Source: QHXQ01 sp045807745 (lineage in GTDB: Bacteria > Acidobacteriota > Blastocatellia > Pyrinomonadales > Pyrinomonadaceae). From it: a DNA stretch of 64,000 nt. The stretch is from assembly GCA_045807745.1 (NCBI GenBank), contig JBJMGT010000012.1, positions 1 to 64,000 of the forward strand, given 5' to 3'. Made by a program: the position numbers and the translations under genes. The notes under the pieces are model-generated. The model made no database searches. It had not been told where the DNA came from and saw only the letters and a list, made by a program, of their open reading frames with translations. Positions 59,909 to 64,000 of the stretch are shown in pieces. Position 1 is the first letter of the stretch. Every line of letters starts with the position of its first letter.

Positions 59909-60715
59909 TCAACTTTCCTCACACTGCGCCCGCAGCGAGAACATGTGCGGGAGCAGGCCGAAGCTGCCTTTGAGGCGGCCCTTGCCCGGCTCGAACTCTT
60001 CCAGCGCGACGTAGTTAGGGATGTGCCACATGAAGGGGAACTCGTGGACGAACTCTAGGCGCAAGCCCGCGCGGATGACGGCGTTGATGATATCGCTCAA
60101 GGAGTGCTCCCAGTTGTATTCGGGGTGCGAGAATCCTTCCGCATCGCCCGAGGCGTAAGAGCCGTGCGACTCCAACGCGACGGGTTCGGGCGTGTGAAAA
60201 TAAGCGTACTCGAAGGCCGTGCCTTCGTAGTTGACCATGCCGAAGATCGGGTGTGTGTCGATGATGTAGAAGTAACCGCCGGGCTTGAGGAAGTGCGCGA
60301 TTATTTTAGCCCATGCGTCCAAATCGGGCAGCCACGAGAGCACGCCGTAGGATGTGAAGACGATGTCGAAGCGGTCGTCGAGTGCGTTGCGCAGATCGTA
60401 GATGTTCGACTGGATGAAGCGCGCCGGGATGTGCAACTCTGCGCTCAGCGAACGCGCAAGGCTGATGGCTTCGTCGGAGAAATCCACGCCAGTCACCGTA
60501 GCGCCAAGCCGCGCCCAAGAGAGCGTGTCCTGCCCAAAGTGGCATTGCAGATGTAGCAGCGACTTGCCGCGCACGTCGCCAACCTCCTCCAACTCTATGG
60601 GCTTGAGTGACGAGCGCCCCGCCTTGAAGCTTTCGAGGTCGTAATAATCCGAGTGCGCGTGCAGCCGCGTCCAGCCGTTCCAGAGCGAGCGGTTGCTTTC
60701 GACGTACTTGTTCAT
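59909..60715 (-). CDS. Class I SAM-dependent methyltransferase
   Basis: 268 residues from ATG 60715. NKYVESNRSLWNGWTRLHAH followed by SLKPIELEEVGDVRGKSLLH is the usual opening; SAM motif I LLHLQCHFGQDTLSWARLGA and motif II GVDFSDEAISLARSLSAEL, then FDIVFTSYGVLSWLPD and FLKPGGYFYIIDTHP. Sub-family resembles methyltransferases with small-molecule substrates and a C-terminal IPNYVALEEF part. Located 26 bases after kynA and five before the aryl-CoA ligase, so it is in the same unit, but no role for methylation in that pathway is known to me. Confidence 0.85.
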   Translation of the reverse strand: MNKYVESNRSLWNGWTRLHAHSDYYDLESFKAGRSSLKPIELEEVGDVRGKSLLHLQCHFGQDTLSWARLGATVTGVDFSDEAISLARSLSAELHIPARFIQSNIYDLRNALDDRFDIVFTSYGVLSWLPDLDAWAKIIAHFLKPGGYFYIIDTHPIFGMVNYEGTAFEYAYFHTPEPVALESHGSYASGDAEGFSHPEYNWEHSLSDIINAVIRAGLRLEFVHEFPFMWHIPNYVALEEFEPGKGRLKGSFGLLPHMFSLRAQCEES

Positions 60716-60741
60716 CTCGCTTACCCGCTTGCTGGTTGCGC

Positions 60742-61587
60742 TCAAGTCTGTCGCCCGGCGAAGGGACACCCTGCTGCGCCATGACGCGTGTCGAGGTGCG
60801 TGCGCGCTTCCCACAACTCAGGGAAGAATTTTTGCTCGAGCGTTGTGCGCAGATAACCGACGCCTTCCGAGCCGCCCGTGCCGCGCTTCGAGCCGACCAT
60901 ACGCTCGACCATCTTGATGTGATGCGCGCGCCAGAGTTGGAAATATTCGTCGTGCGCGATCAGTGCTTCGGCCAACTGAAACTCTTCGACCCGCGTCTCG
61001 AAGTGCGTTAGGACTTCGAGCACGGCGCGCACGCGTTGCTGATAACGCTGTTGTCGTTCATCTATCGTTAGCGTCGGATCGTCCGCCGGTGCGTCCAGAC
61101 CCCGCCGCCGTAAGTAGGCATAGAAAGCTTCGCCGAGCGTCGGTCGCTCTAAGCGCGCTTGCAAGCGTGCGACGGCAAACTCGTCGGCGCGAAAACTGTC
61201 GAGCAGTCCCTCGTCCTTTAACCCGGACGTGAACTCGATCTCGCGGAACTGCATGGATTGAAAACCGCTCGCCGGATTCAACTCGTCGCGAAAGCCGAGG
61301 AAGCTGATGGGCGTCATCGTCTCCAGAATATGAATCTGCTGGACGAGCACCTTCTCGATCTCGACGATGCGCCCGAGCGCGAGCGTCGCCGCGAACGCAC
61401 GATCCTCGTCGATCAGTGCACGCGCGGCGTCCAACTCGTGCAGGATTTGCTTGAACCACAATTCATACGTCTGGTGGATCGTGATGAACAATAGCTCGTC
61501 ATGATGCGCCGGGTCGGACAGACACGACTGCAACCCGATCAATTCGGGCACGCGCAAGTACTTGTTGTAGGATAAAGGCTCAGTCAC
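60742..61587 (-). CDS. kynA: Tryptophan 2,3-dioxygenase
   Basis: 281 residues. The haem enzyme that opens the indole ring of L-tryptophan to N-formylkynurenine. Typical sequence: SYNKYLRVPELIGLQSCLSD at the start, HDELLFITIHQTYELWFKQI (with the distal His), RIVEIEKVLVQQIHILETMT, PISFLGFRDELNPASGFQSM and QFREIEF; near the C terminus the haem-binding His segment WRAHHIKMVERMVGSKRGTG and GSEGVGYLRTT. Length is normal. It is 11 bases after a DUF4145 gene and in the same direction as kynU. Confidence 0.96.
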   Translation of the reverse strand: MTEPLSYNKYLRVPELIGLQSCLSDPAHHDELLFITIHQTYELWFKQILHELDAARALIDEDRAFAATLALGRIVEIEKVLVQQIHILETMTPISFLGFRDELNPASGFQSMQFREIEFTSGLKDEGLLDSFRADEFAVARLQARLERPTLGEAFYAYLRRRGLDAPADDPTLTIDERQQRYQQRVRAVLEVLTHFETRVEEFQLAEALIAHDEYFQLWRAHHIKMVERMVGSKRGTGGSEGVGYLRTTLEQKFFPELWEARTHLDTRHGAAGCPFAGRQT

Positions 61588-61598
61588 AGTTAACTCAC

Positions 61599-62240
61599 TT
61601 ATGGTGTTTTTTTGTCGCGCGCCTCAATCGCGTCTCGCGCGCTCTGTGGAAGCGAATTGTACAAGGACTCAATTTCCTTCGGGCGGGCGATGCGATCATC
61701 GACGATGAAGTTGATCATCCGAAAGAGTTCATGCGCGATCTCCGGCGTGTCGCTCAAGTCTATTTCGCCAGGGTGAACGGCGTTATTCCCTACCACGCGA
61801 CAATAATCAAGTGCCTTTTGAATTAACGGTGGTAGCCCTTTTGCGACCAAAGATGCGATGTCGTCATTGATGTTCTTGCCACGCTCGCCAAGATGCGGCA
61901 TTAGTTTCTGAATACTGAGACGCAACAGCGCGGCAGCAGAGCGCGGAGATGCCGAAACCACAGACGCTGCCTCAATATAGTCGGCTAGACAATCGGCGGG
62001 AAGATCAGGATGCGGCGGCTCTGCGAAAGATGCCGCCGGAATTATCATTTGCTCTTGATACCAATAACTCTCGTTTGAACAATGCCTACATAAACACCGC
62101 TCTATTCCAGATGCCTGATAACCGGTAGCAATAACCTTATAGACAGTAGACCAATGCTGAGCAGCAAACACTCCACAGTGAAAGCAATGAAATTCCGGCT
62201 TTCTTTGTGCGGGCGGAAAATATTTATCTCTCACAGGCAT
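61599..62240 (-). CDS. DUF4145-domain protein between kynU and kynA
   Basis: 213 residues. Two Cys pairs (CFHCG near 19, CLCRHC near 50) form a likely zinc ribbon, followed by the DUF4145 helical domain: ASPRSAAALLRLSIQKLMPH, NDDIASLVAKGLPPLIQKAL and VVGNNAVHPGEIDLSDTPEI. This domain often accompanies restriction or defence genes, but not here. AT-rich codon use compared with kynA and kynU on either side shows that it was inserted into an existing operon. It lies 38 bases after kynU and 11 before kynA, so it is co-transcribed. Confidence 0.82.
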   Translation of the reverse strand: MPVRDKYFPPAQRKPEFHCFHCGVFAAQHWSTVYKVIATGYQASGIERCLCRHCSNESYWYQEQMIIPAASFAEPPHPDLPADCLADYIEAASVVSASPRSAAALLRLSIQKLMPHLGERGKNINDDIASLVAKGLPPLIQKALDYCRVVGNNAVHPGEIDLSDTPEIAHELFRMINFIVDDRIARPKEIESLYNSLPQSARDAIEARDKKTP

Positions 62241-62278
62241 AACCTACTTAACCCGTCACCCGTCACTTGGCACTGTCA

Positions 62279-63532
62279 TTAAAACGCTGCGCCCGCGGCT
62301 TCGTGCGCGGCGTAGGCGCGTGTATCGATGATCTTGCGCAGCTCGCGGATGGCCAACTCCAACTCTTCATCCGTGGTGTAGAAGTGGGGCGAGAGACGTA
62401 TGCCTGCGCCGGGGCGATAGTCGCAGATGATCTCGCGGCGGACGAGTTCGCGCGTGACGGCGGCCGCGTGTTCGACGTTGACGGTGATCGTGCCGCCACG
62501 CTGCTGCGGGTCTTTGGGACTTGTGACATCGAAGCCCGCTTCCTCGGCCAGCGCAACGAGACGCTCGGTCTGTCGTATGCTCTTGGCGCGAATCTGCGCG
62601 CCGCCGATCTCGTTGATGATCTGATAACCGCTGCGTGCGGCGTAGAGCGCGGGGATGGCGGGCGAGCCGTGCAGGAAGCGCGCGATGCCGGGCGCGTAGG
62701 TCAACGAAGCCGCAAACGCGAACGGCGCTTCGTGCGCCATCCAGCCGGTGATTTTCGGCTCCAACTGTTTGTGCCAGCGCGGATGCACGTAGAGATAAGC
62801 CGCGCCGGGGCCGCCGCACAGCCACTTGACCGAGCCGCCCGTGCAGAAGTCAACATCCAACTCCGTTACGGATAAGGGGACTGTGCCGGCCGATTGATAC
62901 GTGTCGAGTATGACGAGCGCGCCGACTTCATGTGCGCGTTTTGTGATGGCCAGTGCGTCTTGCAAATAGGCGCTCTTGAACAACACGTGCGAGAGCGGCA
63001 CGAGCAGCGTCTCTTCGTCAATCGCCGCGAGCATCTCGGCAAGCGGTGCTGTTATGCCGTCGGGCGCAGGCACGCGCTCGATGCGGAAACGGCCGGCGCG
63101 CGCGTGCGCTTCATAGACGTACATGACGGACGGAAATTCCAGCTCGCTATAGACGATCTTATTTCGTTTGCCCTGCGGCTCGAAGCAGGAGAGGATGAGC
63201 GACTGGCAGACCGAGACGTTCTGATGCATCGCGACCGTCTGTGGCGGCGCACCGATGATACGCGCGACCTCGTCGCCTACGCGCAGCGGCATCTCCCACC
63301 AACCCTCGGCCCATGCACGCACGCCGCGCGTCGCCCACATGTCGGCGTACTCGCGCAAGGCGTCGTAAGTCTGGCGCGGCATCGCGCCGAGGCTGTGCGA
63401 GATCAAATAGACGGTCTTGTCTAAGATCGGAAACTCGGCGCGCCACTTGAGCAGTTCATCGGTCAAACGTTCAATGCCTCCGGCTTTAGTTGCGATGTGT
63501 TCAGGGTCGCTCCATTGAACGACCGGCAGCAC
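62279..63532 (-). CDS. kynU: Kynureninase
   Basis: 417 residues. PLP-dependent fold type I enzyme hydrolysing kynurenine to anthranilate and alanine. Visible: YLISHSLGAMPRQTYDALRE at the start, VAMHQNVSVCQSLILSCFE, VILDTYQSAGTVPLSVTELD (Asp that holds the pyridine ring) and FCTGGSVKWLCGGPGAAYLY with the PLP lysine (about residue 236), then RFLHGSPAIPALYAARSGYQ. The start ATG at 63532 has no clear Shine-Dalgarno; later starts would cut conserved sequence. With kynA it forms the core of tryptophan breakdown; kynB is not in the window. Confidence 0.93.
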   Translation of the reverse strand: MLPVVQWSDPEHIATKAGGIERLTDELLKWRAEFPILDKTVYLISHSLGAMPRQTYDALREYADMWATRGVRAWAEGWWEMPLRVGDEVARIIGAPPQTVAMHQNVSVCQSLILSCFEPQGKRNKIVYSELEFPSVMYVYEAHARAGRFRIERVPAPDGITAPLAEMLAAIDEETLLVPLSHVLFKSAYLQDALAITKRAHEVGALVILDTYQSAGTVPLSVTELDVDFCTGGSVKWLCGGPGAAYLYVHPRWHKQLEPKITGWMAHEAPFAFAASLTYAPGIARFLHGSPAIPALYAARSGYQIINEIGGAQIRAKSIRQTERLVALAEEAGFDVTSPKDPQQRGGTITVNVEHAAAVTRELVRREIICDYRPGAGIRLSPHFYTTDEELELAIRELRKIIDTRAYAAHEAAGAAF

Positions 63533-63626
63533 GGTGCTGTCAAACGAGCGCAGTCACACAAGTTACTCTATGGCCGGCGCAGACAGTGGCACTAGGCTTG
63601 GCCCCTGCACACCTGCGGGTAGCCGT

Positions 63627-64000
63627 TTACAGCAGACCCCAGTCGTAGCCGACGGGCGCTTCGATCCATGTGGCGTACTGCCCGACGCCGTTACTGTCAT
63701 AGCCGATCCACATATAGCCCTGCTCGCCCCAATCCTCGCCCCAAGAGTTCTGTATGTGCCACGCTTTGACCGCGTCGTCCCAGCCCGTGATCAAGATGGC
63801 GTGATTAGGAGCGAAAGTGTCGTGCTCGTTGAAGACGCCGCCCTTGTAGGACTGAAACTTCCCGTCCGCATCCACGCGCACGAGCGCGGCCACGGGGCCG
63901 TGCTCAAGTAAAGCCTTCTTCAGTTGCGCTACCGTCGGGTTCTTAGGTGGATAGGCGACGTAGCCCCAAGCCGCCGCCCTAACTTTCTCCTCGCCCGCCG
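63627..64000 (-). CDS. Papain-family (C1A) cysteine peptidase, C-terminal part
   Basis: Partial gene that runs off the right edge. The visible C-terminal part (about 124 residues) contains VRAAAWGYVAYPPKNPTVAQ and LKKALLEHGPVAALVRVDAD, then the catalytic His in PNHAILITGWDDAVKAWHIQ and Asn in NSWGEDWGEQGYMWIGYDSN, as in C1A peptidases. The active Cys should lie to the right of the window. No signal can be judged. Confidence 0.88.
   Translation of the reverse strand, partial: AGEEKVRAAAWGYVAYPPKNPTVAQLKKALLEHGPVAALVRVDADGKFQSYKGGVFNEHDTFAPNHAILITGWDDAVKAWHIQNSWGEDWGEQGYMWIGYDSNGVGQYATWIEAPVGYDWGLL

Noticed and set aside
61599..62240. Defence island at 61-62 kb
   Set aside because: DUF4145 alone is no evidence for a defence system; no restriction, methylase or helicase genes are close.
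62243..62249. RYYYAAC-like ACTTAAC near the DUF4145 gene
   Set aside because: A seven-base match of this degeneracy is expected often by chance, and there is no paired GTTRRRY with complementary arms.

Overview
The window is GC-rich, densely coded chromosomal DNA from a Gram-negative type bacterium. The mix of genes is what I would expect from an Acidobacteriota genome of the Blastocatellia type: zinc-ribbon/FHA/Ser-Thr-kinase signalling proteins, many MacB-like permeases, an S46 and an S9 peptidase, a pilin-like secreted protein, carboxypeptidase-regulatory repeats, PilZ, and an HD-GYP/GGDEF protein. That assignment is inferred from gene content; there is no rRNA gene to confirm it and I see no tRNA or CRISPR.

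Layout. 1-260: the end of an IS1595-type element. 0.3-4.4 kb: glycosyltransferase, a HicAB toxin-antitoxin pair whose toxin has an in-frame stop, pdxJ, a secreted protein, ruvB. 4.5-6.6 kb: atpD-atpC without the rest of the ATP synthase operon. 6.7-15.7 kb: membrane protein, lytic-transglycosylase-like protein, methylmalonyl-CoA mutase catalytic subunit, TlpA-like thioredoxin, oligopeptide ABC ATPases OppD/OppF, Yip1-like protein. 15.7-23.5 kb (minus strand): a MacA-like adaptor, one MacB-type ATPase and four tandem FtsX/MacB permeases. 24-30.4 kb (plus strand): a signalling island with an FHA protein, a Ser/Thr kinase with FHA, an RDD protein, a zinc-ribbon TPR protein and an FHA-GAF-PP2C phosphatase. 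30.5-33.2 kb: HhH protein and S46 peptidase.

33.27-35.52 kb is a small integron-cassette array. Three minus-strand genes are separated by integron recombination sites: one complete attC with an extrahelical base, plus isolated core sites. No integrase is visible. 35.6-45.5 kb holds secreted and membrane proteins, methyltransferase, SDR, SLOG-like protein and S9 peptidase. At 45.7 kb a VapB-like antitoxin gene overlaps a vapC cut off after 15 codons by AT-rich foreign DNA. 46.7-56.5 kb: MFS transporter, HD-GYP/GAF/GGDEF protein, sensor kinase with an NtrC-type regulator, and a frameshifted small gene. 57.9-63.5 kb (minus strand): kynU, a DUF4145 gene, kynA, a methyltransferase, a benzoate/2-aminobenzoate-CoA-ligase-like enzyme and a hotdog thioesterase, together suggesting tryptophan breakdown through kynurenine and anthranilate to an aromatic CoA thioester. 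The right edge cuts a papain-family peptidase.

The strongest unexplained signal is a set of intergenic inverted repeats whose arms are built of degenerate 7-bp (once 8-bp) tandem units. The unit word differs from site to site, but the architecture is the same, arms sometimes differ by exactly one unit, and the repeats usually begin or end on a stop codon. The other main themes are the integron cassettes and the two toxin-antitoxin loci in which only the toxin is broken.
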